Shown here: positions 34,572-44,013 of the stretch, piece by piece | Numbering within the stretch: the stretch's first letter is position 1 | Layout of the letters: the number at the start of each line of letters is the position of its first letter | NCBI RefSeq assembly: GCF_000222305.1 | Contig: NC_015921.1 | Coordinates: 806,001-870,000, forward strand | DNA: 64,000 nucleotides | Source: Borreliella bissettiae DN127 | Lineage (GTDB): Bacteria; Spirochaetota; Spirochaetia; Borreliales; Borreliaceae | Direction of reading: 5' to 3' | Program-made: the position numbers and the translations under genes | Notes under the pieces: model-generated | What the model saw: only the letters and a program-made list of their open reading frames with translations | What the model was told of the DNA's origin: nothing | Database searches by the model: none

Positions 34572-36020
34572 ATGATAAAGGGCACGGGGCACATGATTGT
34601 AAATATTGCAAACGATCGCAGCATGAGTATAGATTCTATTAGAAAAACAATTAAAGAATCAGTATTAATAGCTTATAAGAAGTATTTTGGAAGTAATGAG
34701 AATGCTTTTATTAAATTTGATGATGATACGGGAGATTTGGCTGTTTATGCAAAAAAGAAAATTGTAAAAGAGGTAAAAGATTCTTTGCTTGAAATATTGG
34801 AAAAAGATATCTCAAAGGAAAATATTGTAGAAGGTGGTTATGCTTACATTGAAATTAATCCTAAAGTTTTTGATAGGCTTTCTATTCAGGTTGCAAAACA
34901 AAGAACCAAAAATGACTTGCAAGGAATTGAGGATAATGAGATTTTATCAGAATTTAAAAGCAAGTTAAATAAGGTTGTTATTGGGTACGTTCAACAAAAT
35001 AGAAATGGTGACCTTTATGTTAATCTTGGCAATACTGACGGCATAATTCCTAAGAAGTATCAGTCGCCAAGAGAAGTTTACAATATTAATGATAAGATTA
35101 GAGTTTTAGTTTACAATGTCAAAAAGGGAAAAAATGGCATTGAAGTTATTCTTTCTAGAACCCACCCAAAGTTTATTGAAGAGCTTTTAGCGCTTGAAAT
35201 TCCAGAAATTGAAGAAGGTATTATTAAAATTCATAAAATAGTTCGTGATCCGGGTTACAGAATCAAAGTTGCTGTTTATTCTGAAAAAGAAGAGATTGAT
35301 CCTGTTGGTCCTTGTATAGGACAAAAAGGAGTCAGAATTCAATCTATAATTAAGGAGCTTGAAGGAGAAAAAATCGATATTATTCCTTATAGTAAAGATA
35401 TTAAAGAATTTATAAAAGATTCTTTGACTCCTTCGAAGATTGAGCATGTTTATATTCTTGACGAAGATTTACATAAAGCCTTAGTGGTTGTTAGCGATGA
35501 TCAGCTTTCTCTTGCTATAGGCAAAATGGGTCAAAATGTTAGGCTTGCTAATAGGCTTCTTGACTGGGCTATTGATGTTAAAACTAGCAGTCAATTTGCA
35601 GAAATGAAAGCTAATTCAGAGTTTAAGCAAGAAACGCTCGAAATGTTTGATAAAGTTATGCAGGATGTTGTTGAAGAGGAACAATTTGAAGAGATCAGCA
35701 AAATAAGTGATCTTAAATTACTAGATTCTTCTGTGATTTCTAATTTATCAAAAGAGGGGCTTGATGATATTAACAATTTTTTACAAGCAGATGAGGGAAT
35801 GCTTTTTAATCTTGGCGTAAGTTATGGAAAACAAGAAGAAATTAACAAAATATTAAAAGAAGGAATGATAATAATTGCTAATGACAATGATGAGTCTATA
35901 GAAAAGATAGAAGAAGATGAAGAGCTTCTTTGCCCTGAATGCGGTGTTGTTATTAATGAAAATATGACCTCCTGTCCGGGCTGTAAAATAGGGCTTAGTT
36001 TTGAGTTTGAGGAGGAGTAA
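34572..36020 (+). CDS. nusA: NusA transcription elongation/termination factor with C-terminal zinc ribbon
   Basis: 482 residues: N-terminal RNA-polymerase-binding domain (about 1-125), S1 domain (near 133-200: VVIGYVQQNRNGDLYVNLGNTDGIIPKKYQ), then KH domains (EEIDPVGPCIGQKGVRIQSIIKEL; LSLAIGKMGQNVRLANRLLDWAIDV). After about residue 360 is an acidic linker, and the protein ends with a CPEC...CPGC zinc ribbon (Cys454, 457, 468, 471), not part of standard NusA. NusA controls pausing, intrinsic termination and antitermination, so it may act on the hairpin in its own operon's leader. The ATG at 34572 is preceded by AAGGAGGA. Confidence 0.97.
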   Translation: MIKGTGHMIVNIANDRSMSIDSIRKTIKESVLIAYKKYFGSNENAFIKFDDDTGDLAVYAKKKIVKEVKDSLLEILEKDISKENIVEGGYAYIEINPKVFDRLSIQVAKQRTKNDLQGIEDNEILSEFKSKLNKVVIGYVQQNRNGDLYVNLGNTDGIIPKKYQSPREVYNINDKIRVLVYNVKKGKNGIEVILSRTHPKFIEELLALEIPEIEEGIIKIHKIVRDPGYRIKVAVYSEKEEIDPVGPCIGQKGVRIQSIIKELEGEKIDIIPYSKDIKEFIKDSLTPSKIEHVYILDEDLHKALVVVSDDQLSLAIGKMGQNVRLANRLLDWAIDVKTSSQFAEMKANSEFKQETLEMFDKVMQDVVEEEQFEEISKISDLKLLDSSVISNLSKEGLDDINNFLQADEGMLFNLGVSYGKQEEINKILKEGMIIIANDNDESIEKIEEDEELLCPECGVVINENMTSCPGCKIGLSFEFEEE

Positions 36021-36022
36021 AT

Positions 36023-38638
36023 TTGTCGAAAAATATTGATGATATTAAAAATGAAGATGGTAAAAAAATTAAGATTGTTAAGTTAAAAAAGAAGGTAGTA
36101 AAAATTGTAACTCATAATGATTTAAGTGGTAAAAATGATTCAAATAGTTCTGTTGATTTGCATAAGCACAACAGCAAAGCTGAACATTTGCAAAACAGAG
36201 ACAACAGAGCTGGAGGATATTCGCAAAACAGAGACAACAGAGCTGGTGGATATTCGCAAAATAGAGACAACAGAACTGGAGGATATTCGCAAAATAGAGA
36301 CAACAGAACTGGAGGATATTCGCAAAATAGAGACAACAGAACTGGAGGATATTCGCAAAATAGAGACAACAGAACTGGAGGATATTCGCAAAATAGAGAC
36401 AACAGAACTGGAGGATATTCGCAAAATAGAGACAACAGAACTGGAGGATATTCGCAAAATAGAGACAACAGAACTGGTGGATATTCGCAAAATAGAGACA
36501 ACAGAACTGGGGGATATTTGCAAAACAGAGACAATAGGGCTGGAGGATATTCGCAAAACAGAGATAGTTTAGCATCTCAATATCAAGGTTCGGCAAAGAA
36601 AACATATGTTGCCAAAAATAATTCTCAAAATAAATATACTACTTCTGTGTCTTTTAGAAGAGTTATAAAGACCAAAGTTCCTGTTATTGTTAGCAGCACA
36701 TCTTCATCAGATTCTGAGAATAGTAAAGAGTTAAATCGTAAGCTTGGCGAGAAAAAAAAGCAGCAACAAGAAAGTCAAAAAAGCTATAAGAGAAAAAAAG
36801 CAGAGACTGAGAGCAAGACAATTGAACAAAAAGTTTTTGAGCAACTTCAAAAAAAGAAAAGAGAAAATTTAGCTAATCCTATTCCAAAGTCAATTGACAT
36901 TATGGGCAGTATTACTGTTTCTGATCTTGCAAGAAAGATGAATTTAAAATCTTCTGATTTGATTGCTAAATTAATGGCTTTGGGCGTAATGGTGACTATT
37001 AATGAAAAAATAGATTCTGATACAGCAACTATTTTAGTTGAAGAATATGGCTCAAAAGTTAATGTTGTTTCTATTTATGATGAAACGGTTATAGAAGAAG
37101 AGATAGAGGATCAAAGCAAAAGAATTGAAAAGCCCCCTGTTATTACAATAATGGGTCATGTTGATCATGGCAAGACCAAACTGCTTTCTGTGCTTCAAAA
37201 TATAGATATAAATCAAACGGAGTCTGGTGGTATTACTCAGCATATTGGAGCTTATACTATTGTTTATAATGATCGAGAAATAACATTTTTAGATACTCCC
37301 GGGCATGAAGCTTTTACTATGATGCGAAGTCGTGGGGCTCAAGTTACAGATATTGTTGTTCTTGTTGTTTCAGCAATTGATGGTGTTATGCCTCAAACCA
37401 TTGAAGCTATTAATCATGCAAAAGAGGCAAATGTTCCAATTATTGTTGCTATAAATAAGATTGATTTGCCGGATTCAAATCCCGATAAGATTAAACATCA
37501 GCTTTCAGAATACGGCTTAGTATCTGAGGATTGGGGGGGAGACACTATTTTTGTGTTGATTTCTGCTCTTAAAAAAATAGGAATTCCTGAACTTCTTGAT
37601 ATGATTCTTTTACAATCAGATATGATGTTATTAAAGGCAAACCCATCCAAAAGAGCTATTGGAAAGGTACTTGATGCCAAGATTGATTTGGGTCGCGGAA
37701 TAGTTTGTTCTGTTATTATTGAGGATGGAACCCTTTATGTGGGAGATTCTTTTGTGGGTGGAGCATGCTATGGTAAAGTTAAGGCATTAATTAACGACAA
37801 GGGTGTTTCTGTTAAGAGTGTTGGACCTGCTAAAGCTATTAGTGTTTTAGGATTTTCTTCAATGCCTCAAGCCGGGGATCCTTTTCAAGTAACTAAAACT
37901 GAAAAAGAAGCAAAATTGATCAGCTCCAAAAGACAAGATCTTAAAAAATATGAATCTTCCAAAAATGTAAAGAAAGTTACCATGTCAAATCTTTATGATT
38001 CAATCAAAGAGGGAACGCTTAAAGAGCTTAAAATAATTTTAAAAGCAGATGTTCAAGGCTCAGTCGAAGCTTTAAAGAATTCTCTTGAAAAATTGACAAA
38101 CGATGAGGTTCGAGTAAGAGTTGTACATTCATCAGCGGGGGTGATAACTGAAACAGACATTAGCTTTGCTTCAGCAAGCGATGCTATTGTTATTGGATTT
38201 CATGTAAGGCCTACTGCAAAAGCTCAAGTACTAGCGGATCAGGAAAAAGTTGAAATTAGAAAGTACAATGTTATTTATGATGCTATAAATGATGTTAAGT
38301 CAGTTCTTGAGGGAATGCTTGAACCAGATGTTGAGCAACAGTTTATTGGTTTTGCTGAAGTGAGAGCTGTAATAAATGTTCCTAAAATCGGGGTAATAGC
38401 TGGTTGTTATGTTTCTAGGGGATTAATAAAGCGAGATGCGATTACTAATGTGATGAGGGATGGTTTGCAGATTCATTCTGGAAAAATATCATCTTTAAAG
38501 CGATTTAAAGATGATGTTAAAGAAGTTGCTGAGCAATATGAGTGTGGTGTTGTGATTGATAATTATGCTAATATTAAAGAAGGAGATATAATTGAAGCAT
38601 TTGAGATAAAAAAGGTGAAAAAATCTTTTAAAGCTTAG
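36023..38638 (+). CDS. infB: Translation initiation factor IF-2 with a tandem-repeat N-terminus
   Basis: 871 residues. TTG start at 36023 with GGAGGAG 5 nt upstream. The N-terminal region (1-270) is basic and low complexity and holds 11 copies of an 11-residue repeat (Q-N-R-D-N-R-T/A-G-G-Y-S), residues about 57-177. It is followed by an IF2_N domain ([25 protein letters not shown]), the G domain with [11 protein letters not shown] near 377, DTPGHEAF and NKIDLPDS, and domains II-IV ending with [24 protein letters not shown]. It brings initiator tRNA to the small subunit. It lies between nusA and rbfA as usual; only the repeat region is unusual. Confidence 0.98.
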   Translation: MSKNIDDIKNEDGKKIKIVKLKKKVVKIVTHNDLSGKNDSNSSVDLHKHNSKAEHLQNRDNRAGGYSQNRDNRAGGYSQNRDNRTGGYSQNRDNRTGGYSQNRDNRTGGYSQNRDNRTGGYSQNRDNRTGGYSQNRDNRTGGYSQNRDNRTGGYSQNRDNRTGGYLQNRDNRAGGYSQNRDSLASQYQGSAKKTYVAKNNSQNKYTTSVSFRRVIKTKVPVIVSSTSSSDSENSKELNRKLGEKKKQQQESQKSYKRKKAETESKTIEQKVFEQLQKKKRENLANPIPKSIDIMGSITVSDLARKMNLKSSDLIAKLMALGVMVTINEKIDSDTATILVEEYGSKVNVVSIYDETVIEEEIEDQSKRIEKPPVITIMGHVDHGKTKLLSVLQNIDINQTESGGITQHIGAYTIVYNDREITFLDTPGHEAFTMMRSRGAQVTDIVVLVVSAIDGVMPQTIEAINHAKEANVPIIVAINKIDLPDSNPDKIKHQLSEYGLVSEDWGGDTIFVLISALKKIGIPELLDMILLQSDMMLLKANPSKRAIGKVLDAKIDLGRGIVCSVIIEDGTLYVGDSFVGGACYGKVKALINDKGVSVKSVGPAKAISVLGFSSMPQAGDPFQVTKTEKEAKLISSKRQDLKKYESSKNVKKVTMSNLYDSIKEGTLKELKIILKADVQGSVEALKNSLEKLTNDEVRVRVVHSSAGVITETDISFASASDAIVIGFHVRPTAKAQVLADQEKVEIRKYNVIYDAINDVKSVLEGMLEPDVEQQFIGFAEVRAVINVPKIGVIAGCYVSRGLIKRDAITNVMRDGLQIHSGKISSLKRFKDDVKEVAEQYECGVVIDNYANIKEGDIIEAFEIKKVKKSFKA
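36191..36553 (+). repeat. 33-bp tandem repeat array inside infB (11 full units)
   Basis: Full units begin every 33 bp at 36191, 36224, 36257 and so on to 36521, with a broken twelfth at 36554. Units 1, 2 and 11 encode RAGGY and units 3-10 encode RTGGY. Internal units are nearly identical in DNA, which points to recent expansion. Because 33 is a multiple of three, several other frames on both strands also stay open, giving repetitive shadow ORFs. Confidence 0.97.
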
Positions 38639-38661
38639 TATTGTTTTATTTATATGTGTTT

Positions 38662-39024
38662 ATGTATAAGAGTATAAAAAAGTTTAAACTTGAAAGTTTT
38701 ATTGCTCAAGAAATTGGCAATTTAATAGTAGGTGGGGGGATTAAAGATCCCAGAATTCATTCATTTTTAACCGTGGTTAAAGTAGAATTTTCAAAAGATT
38801 TAATAAATGCTAAAGTGTTTGTGGGCTCTATTAAGGAGGGTGCTTCTTTAGACAATGCAGTTAAAGCTTTAAATAATGCTAAGGGATTTATTCAGGGACA
38901 AATTGTTAAGCGAATTAAAGTCAGAAGTACCCCTAAATTATTATTTGTTAAGGATGATTCTCTTTCTAAATCATTTTATGTTAATAAGTTAATTGAAGGA
39001 TTAAATACCACAAGAGAGAATTAA
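38662..39024 (+). CDS. rbfA: RbfA, ribosome-binding factor A
   Basis: About 120 residues. KH-type fold used in 30S maturation and cold adaptation; the motifs [42 protein letters not shown] and [35 protein letters not shown] are clear. The start is uncertain: in-frame TTG 38641, GTG 38656 and ATG 38662 are possible, none with a good ribosome site. I use ATG 38662 because the conserved part begins there ([17 protein letters not shown]). It lies between infB and truB, as expected, and probably depends on translational coupling. Confidence 0.9.
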   Translation: MYKSIKKFKLESFIAQEIGNLIVGGGIKDPRIHSFLTVVKVEFSKDLINAKVFVGSIKEGASLDNAVKALNNAKGFIQGQIVKRIKVRSTPKLLFVKDDSLSKSFYVNKLIEGLNTTREN

Positions 39025-39026
39025 AT

Positions 39027-39875
39027 TTGGAAAATGGATTCCTTTTAATTAATAAAGAACAAGGTAAAACTTCTTTTGAAACCCTTTTTCCTATAAAAAA
39101 ATATTTTAATACAAATCGTGTTGGGCATGCTGGCACACTTGATAAATTTGCAAGTGGAATTTTGATTGGCCTTATAGGAAAATATACAAAGCTTTCAAGT
39201 TATTTTACTTCTTTAGATAAAGAGTATTTAGCAGAATTTAGATTTGGATTAGAAACAGATACTCTTGATCCAAATGGAAAAATAGTTAGCAAAACAGATT
39301 ATATTCCTAATTTAGAGGATATAGATTTAAAGCTTAAAGATTTTGTAGGAGAGATTTATCAAAGTCCCCCCAGATTTTCTTCTGTTCATATTGATGGTAG
39401 CAGGGCCTATAAACTTGCTTTGAATGGAAAGTTTTTTGAAATTAAAAAACGAAGAGTGACTGTTTATAGTATTCAAAGATTAAATTATGATTTTAGTTCT
39501 TCTGTGCTTAGTTTAAAAATTAGCTGTTCAAAAGGTACTTATATTAGGAGTATTGCAAGAGATTTGGCTTATTCTCTAAATTCTTGCGCTTATGTTAGCA
39601 ATTTGAAAAGAACTAAAGTAGGTATGTTTAGGTTAAAAGATTCCACATTGTGTGAAAATTTGAGCAAAGCCTCCTTAATTAGTCTAGAATCTTTAAAAAG
39701 TTTTGAAAAAGTTTACATTGATTCTGATAAGATAAATCTTGTTAAAAATGGTGTTTATGTTGAAATTAAAATCAATATTAATGAATTTAAGATTTTAAAA
39801 TCCAGAGAAGAAAAAATATTAGCAGTAATTCAAGGAGTTGGTTTTAATAAATATAAATATGTTATTATGTTTTAA
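39027..39875 (+). CDS. truB: TruB, tRNA pseudouridine-55 synthase
   Basis: 282 residues. Makes pseudouridine 55 in the T loop. Catalytic Asp39 is in GHAGTLDKFASGIL; GFLLINKEQGKTSFE at the N-terminus and YQSPPRFSSVHIDGSRAYKLA follow the family pattern. The C-terminal part is shorter than the E. coli enzyme and lacks a recognisable PUA domain. TTG start at 39027, 3 nt after the rbfA stop. The unit ends at a 170-bp gap with a promoter for rpsO. Confidence 0.95.
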   Translation: MENGFLLINKEQGKTSFETLFPIKKYFNTNRVGHAGTLDKFASGILIGLIGKYTKLSSYFTSLDKEYLAEFRFGLETDTLDPNGKIVSKTDYIPNLEDIDLKLKDFVGEIYQSPPRFSSVHIDGSRAYKLALNGKFFEIKKRRVTVYSIQRLNYDFSSSVLSLKISCSKGTYIRSIARDLAYSLNSCAYVSNLKRTKVGMFRLKDSTLCENLSKASLISLESLKSFEKVYIDSDKINLVKNGVYVEIKININEFKILKSREEKILAVIQGVGFNKYKYVIMF

Positions 39876-39945
39876 TTTTATATTTATTTTTTTAAACAAT
39901 TTAATAATTTGTTATTAAAAATAACTCGAAAAGGATAAATTGCTT

Positions 39946-39974
39946 TTGTTATTTTTAAGAAAAAATATTATAAT
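39946..39974 (+). promoter_or_regulatory. Promoter of rpsO-pnp
   Basis: TTGTTA (39946-39951), 17-nt spacer, perfect TATAAT (39969-39974), in the 170-bp gap after truB. Predicted start near 39981, giving a leader of about 65 nt. A second TATAAT at 40023-40028 has no good -35 box. Confidence 0.6.
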
Positions 39975-39995
39975 CTATCATAGTAAGTTTAAATT

Positions 39996-40049
39996 ATGGC
40001 AATAGGTTTATTAGAGCTTTGCTATAATGGTATAGGAGTTGCTTTATGA
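39996..40049 (+). CDS. Possible 17-codon leader ORF coupled to rpsO
   Basis: ATG 39996 opens a frame of 17 codons ([17 protein letters not shown]) whose TGA overlaps the rpsO ATG as ATGA. It begins about 15 nt after the predicted transcription start and contains the rpsO ribosome site GGAG. Its own ribosome site is weak (TAAG). It may be chance; coupling to rpsO is inference. Confidence 0.3.
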   Translation: MAIGLLELCYNGIGVAL

Positions 40050-40312
40050 TAGATAAAAAGCAAAAGCAAAAAATAGTTTCTGAATTTGGAAAAAATGAAA
40101 GCGATACTGGTTCTGTTGGGGTTCAGATCGCACTTATTACAGGTAGAATAAAGTATTTAACTGAACATTTAAAGACAAATAAAAAAGATCACAGTTCAAA
40201 AAGAGGCTTGTTAAAGTTGGTAGGGCAAAGGCGAAGTTTATTGCGGTATTACCAGAAAAAAGATTTAGAAGCCTATAGGATGTTGATATCTAAACTTGGT
40301 CTTAGAAAATAA
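40046..40312 (+). CDS. rpsO: Ribosomal protein uS15
   Basis: 88 residues, the normal length, with [54 protein letters not shown], the classic 16S-binding helices. In E. coli uS15 represses its own mRNA through a leader pseudoknot; the 65-nt leader here might play a similar part (inference). GGAG lies 8 nt before ATG 40046. pnp follows after 14 nt, as in many bacteria. Confidence 0.98.
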   Translation: MIDKKQKQKIVSEFGKNESDTGSVGVQIALITGRIKYLTEHLKTNKKDHSSKRGLLKLVGQRRSLLRYYQKKDLEAYRMLISKLGLRK

Positions 40313-40326
40313 AAAGAGGTTGAATT

Positions 40327-42495
40327 TTGAGGAAAATATTAAAGTTGAAAATAGGCAGAGACGAGTTAGTATTTGAGACTGGATTTATGGCTAAGCAGGC
40401 TAATGGGTCGGTTCTTGCAACTTATGGGGGATCTTCGGTTCTTGCAACTGTTTGTTGTTCAAGCAGTGTAAGAGAGGATTTAGATTTTGTTCCGCTTTCT
40501 GTTGAATATAATGAGAAATATTATGCCGCTGGTAAAATTCCGGGAGGATTTATCAAAAGAGAGGGAAAGCCAAAGGATAAAGAAATACTTGTTTCCAGGC
40601 TAATAGATAGGCCAATGAGACCTCTTTTTGATAAAAGATTTGGTCGAGAAATTCAAGTAATTCCTACTACTTTAGCTACAGATCAGCTCAATCCTCCAGA
40701 TATTGTTGGAATGAATGCTGCTTTTACAGCAGTTTTTTTGTCAGATATTCCGTTTAACGGCCCAATTGCAGCTGTTAGAATGGTTTATTTGAATGGTAAG
40801 TTTATAGTAAACCCTTCTTTTGAAGAGATTCATGATTCTGATCTTGATATTGTTGTTGCCGGAAGTTTAAATGGAATTACTATGGTAGAAGGTGGTGCTA
40901 ATGAGGTTAGTGAGGATATTTTGCTTTCAGCAATAGATAGTGCACATGAATATATTAAGCAAATTTGCAATGCTCAAAAAGAATTTTTAGATATTGTAGG
41001 GGAAAAGGAAAAACTTCCTTTAGCTTTTGAAGAAAAAATATTTGAATTTAAAGAGGAGCTTAGGGATTTTGTTTATGCAGAGCTTAAAGAAGCTTGTTTT
41101 GTCAAGGGAAAGCTTAATAGAGATAAAGCTATAACTTTACTGCGAAATAAATCTTATGAACATTTTTCTTCTCTTGAGAAATTGACTGATAGTAATGAGT
41201 CTCTTTTTCATAAAGCTTTTGATGATTTTGAGAAGGAGATTGTTAGAAATTCTATTCTTAATGATAATATTAGAACAGACGGCAGAACGCCTAATGAGAT
41301 AAGAAATATTATTTCAGAAGTTGATATTTTAAGTAGAACTCATGGTTCTGCGCTTTTTACAAGAGGAGAGACGCAAGCTTTAGCAGTAACTACTCTTGGT
41401 ACAAGCATTGATGAACAAATAATGGATGACATTGATGGTGATAAGCGCCTTAATTTTATGCTCCATTACAATTTTCCACCATTTTCAGTTGGTGAGACTG
41501 GTAGACTTATGACTGGCAGGCGCGAGATTGGCCATGGTCATTTGGCTCAAAGAGCTTTAGAATCAATGGTTCCTGGGAAAAATGATTTTCCTTATACTAT
41601 TAGGGTAGTTTCTGAGATTTTAGAGTCTAACGGATCTTCTTCAATGGCTACTGTTTGTGCTGGGAGCATGTCTTTAATGTCAGCGGGGGTTCCTGTTAAA
41701 GGGCAAGTTGCAGGAATAGCTATGGGGCTTATTAGCGAAGGTGATAAATATGTAGTTTTAAGTGATATTCTTGGAGAAGAAGATCATTTAGGCGATATGG
41801 ACTTTAAAGTGGCTGGTACTAAAAATGGAATCACTGGATTTCAAATGGATATTAAGATTGAAAATGTTACTAAAGATTTGATGAGAGATGCTCTTGAGCA
41901 GGCAAGAGTAGGTAGAATACATATATTATCTATTATGAATAATGTAATTTCTAATTCAAGAGTTGGTATATCTAAGTATGCTCCCAAAATTGTTCAACTT
42001 CAAATTGACATTGACAAGATATCTCTTGTTATAGGATCTACTGGAAAAACCGTTAAGGCTATAACAGATGAATTTGAAGTTAAGGTTCAAATTGAGCAGA
42101 ATGGAAAAATTATTCTTTTCGGGGATGATGATTTTAAGATGCAAAAGGCTAAAGAAAGAATAGAGAGTATTGTAAGAGAGCCAAAGGTAGGCGAAATTTA
42201 TGAAGGAACTGTTAAAAAAATTAATAGTTTTGGGGCTTTTATTGAACTTACCCCTTCAAAAGAAGGATTTTTAAGTACTCGTTTGAAACCTAGAGACAGT
42301 AAGTATGGTTCTGGAAGATTTGGAAATAGCAATAGATATTCTAGATTTGGTGGCGGCTCAGATAATATAAGGGGTAATGCAGGGTTAGTTCGACCTCCAA
42401 AATTAGAAGAAGGTCATCGAATTAAAGTTAGAGTAATTGATATAGACAAATTTGGAAAAATTGATCTTGAAATTGTTAGAGATAAAGATTATTAA
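40327..42495 (+). CDS. pnp: Polynucleotide phosphorylase with an insertion in its S1 domain
   Basis: 722 residues. Two RNase PH domains (first with [18 protein letters not shown] and [12 protein letters not shown]; second with [11 protein letters not shown] and [22 protein letters not shown]), a KH domain ([19 protein letters not shown]) and a C-terminal S1 domain ([28 protein letters not shown] ... [19 protein letters not shown]). It degrades RNA 3' to 5' using phosphate. Between the two S1 halves there is an Arg/Gly/Ser/Tyr-rich insert of about 33 residues (about 655-687). TTG start at 40327 with AGAGG 7 nt upstream. Confidence 0.97.
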   Translation: MRKILKLKIGRDELVFETGFMAKQANGSVLATYGGSSVLATVCCSSSVREDLDFVPLSVEYNEKYYAAGKIPGGFIKREGKPKDKEILVSRLIDRPMRPLFDKRFGREIQVIPTTLATDQLNPPDIVGMNAAFTAVFLSDIPFNGPIAAVRMVYLNGKFIVNPSFEEIHDSDLDIVVAGSLNGITMVEGGANEVSEDILLSAIDSAHEYIKQICNAQKEFLDIVGEKEKLPLAFEEKIFEFKEELRDFVYAELKEACFVKGKLNRDKAITLLRNKSYEHFSSLEKLTDSNESLFHKAFDDFEKEIVRNSILNDNIRTDGRTPNEIRNIISEVDILSRTHGSALFTRGETQALAVTTLGTSIDEQIMDDIDGDKRLNFMLHYNFPPFSVGETGRLMTGRREIGHGHLAQRALESMVPGKNDFPYTIRVVSEILESNGSSSMATVCAGSMSLMSAGVPVKGQVAGIAMGLISEGDKYVVLSDILGEEDHLGDMDFKVAGTKNGITGFQMDIKIENVTKDLMRDALEQARVGRIHILSIMNNVISNSRVGISKYAPKIVQLQIDIDKISLVIGSTGKTVKAITDEFEVKVQIEQNGKIILFGDDDFKMQKAKERIESIVREPKVGEIYEGTVKKINSFGAFIELTPSKEGFLSTRLKPRDSKYGSGRFGNSNRYSRFGGGSDNIRGNAGLVRPPKLEEGHRIKVRVIDIDKFGKIDLEIVRDKDY

Positions 42496-42501
42496 AATAA
42501 T

Positions 42502-44013
42502 ATGAAATTTGTTTTGAATAATTTATTTAAAGGTTATTTTTTTTGTTTTGTCTTGTTTTTTTCTTGCCTTACTACAAATAGATCTATTCAAGACTCTCAT
42601 GTTGGTGATCTTTTAGAGAAGAAAAAAGAAGCAGTTATTATTGATGATAATAATGTTGTCCTTGAGAGTGAATTTAAAAGAGACTATTTGATAGGATTAA
42701 AAGATAATGAATCTTTTTTCCTTAGCGATGCTTTTTTAAAAGAAAACAATTTTTATTTTAAAAAAGCCAGAGAAAGTTATGCTAAAAAAAATATTGGCTT
42801 GACAAACTATTATTTAAATAAAATAGTAATTAATGAGAATCAGCACAACAGAGAATTGCTAGCTAAGGCAAATTTGTTTTTTGGATATGTGAATTATGAG
42901 AATGGTTTTTATGATCTTTCTGAATATAATTTTGATCTCTTTTTAAAAGACTATAAATATTCTTATGCTAGCTTAAGATCAGCTGAATTAAAATATCTTG
43001 CTAAAGAAAAATCGGATGCAATTTCTGCATTTAAAGAAATTAATCAATTTTCTATATCAGGTTATGATAAAGAGATTTATGATTTTTTAAGTAATAAACT
43101 TGGAGTAAGTCATTTAAACTTAGAGTCTTTGGGATTTCTTGACAATAGCGTTTTTGATACATTTGTCTTTAATGATAATATATTTGTAACTAATATATTG
43201 GGGGGGCTTTTAAGATATAATATTAAAAAAAATGATTGTAGGGTCTATCTTAAGGATAAAAAAAGCATTTTTTTAAATGGCATTAAGGGTTTCGCAGATT
43301 ATAATGGAACAATTTATATTGGTGGTAAAAATGTTGTTTATTATATAGATGATGTTGATGGAGATTTGAAGCAAATAAATGTTCCCGCTAATGCTGATTT
43401 TAGCAATGTGCAAGTTTTACTTGGTGTTAAAAATGGAATATTTGTTGGCACTCTAAATTCTGGGTTGTGGTTTTATGATTTAAAAAATTGGAAAAATATA
43501 CCGCTTGGATCTAATAAAATTTCTTCACTGTGTTTTGATAGTTTGAAAAATTTACTATTGGTTGGAACAGTTGATAAGGCTATTTATAGCATTAATGTTG
43601 ACAATTTGAAAAAGATCAAACATTTGAATTTTTTTACTAAGAATGATAATGAAAAAAATATTAATTTTATAAAAGAGTATAAAGATAGTTATTTTGTTGG
43701 AACATATGGCGGGGGTCTTTTTGAATTAAATTTAAATAAAAATAGCTATAAAAAGCACGTTATTGCTAATAATATTGATGTTAATTATTTTATGGATATG
43801 GAGATTAAAGGCAAAAAGTTATTGTTTGCAACCTTTGATCATGGGTTATTGATTTATGATTATGAAAATGACAATTGGGATTATTTTGGACCCAATAATG
43901 GACTTCTTAATTTGAATTTAATAAAAGTTTCTAGATTTGAAAATTATGTCATACTGGGTACTCTTAATAACGGTTTGGTTTTTGTAGATGAAAATATTAA
44001 AAAACAGCTATGA
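42502..44013 (+). CDS. Putative lipoprotein with helical N-terminus and predicted propeller
   Basis: 503 residues. The leader is Lys-Asn followed by a hydrophobic run, then the spirochete lipobox FFS-C (Cys22), so the protein is probably lipidated. Residues about 70-200 look like TPR-type helices (FFGYVNYENGFYDLSEYNFDLFLKDYKYSYASLRSAELKYLAK). From about 220 on, repeated beta segments of the type VYYIDDVDGDL, GIFVGTLNSGLWFYDLKNW, LLVGTVDKAIYSINVDN, FVGTYGGGLFELNLNKN, LLFATFDHGLLIYDYEND and VILGTLNNGLVFVDEN suggest a beta-propeller. No function is known. Its 3' end overlaps the first LptF/G gene by 26 nt, so it is translated with those permeases. Confidence 0.75.
   Translation: MKFVLNNLFKGYFFCFVLFFSCLTTNRSIQDSHVGDLLEKKKEAVIIDDNNVVLESEFKRDYLIGLKDNESFFLSDAFLKENNFYFKKARESYAKKNIGLTNYYLNKIVINENQHNRELLAKANLFFGYVNYENGFYDLSEYNFDLFLKDYKYSYASLRSAELKYLAKEKSDAISAFKEINQFSISGYDKEIYDFLSNKLGVSHLNLESLGFLDNSVFDTFVFNDNIFVTNILGGLLRYNIKKNDCRVYLKDKKSIFLNGIKGFADYNGTIYIGGKNVVYYIDDVDGDLKQINVPANADFSNVQVLLGVKNGIFVGTLNSGLWFYDLKNWKNIPLGSNKISSLCFDSLKNLLLVGTVDKAIYSINVDNLKKIKHLNFFTKNDNEKNINFIKEYKDSYFVGTYGGGLFELNLNKNSYKKHVIANNIDVNYFMDMEIKGKKLLFATFDHGLLIYDYENDNWDYFGPNNGLLNLNLIKVSRFENYVILGTLNNGLVFVDENIKKQL

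Noticed and set aside
36191..36553. CRISPR-like appearance of the infB repeats
   Set aside because: Units abut without spacers and lie in frame inside IF2; no cas genes are nearby.
36078..36605. Long repetitive open frames on the opposite strand and in another forward frame across infB
   Set aside because: They are produced by the 33-bp repeat, whose length is a multiple of three, so any frame without a stop in one unit stays open in all. No ribosome site or recognisable protein is present.
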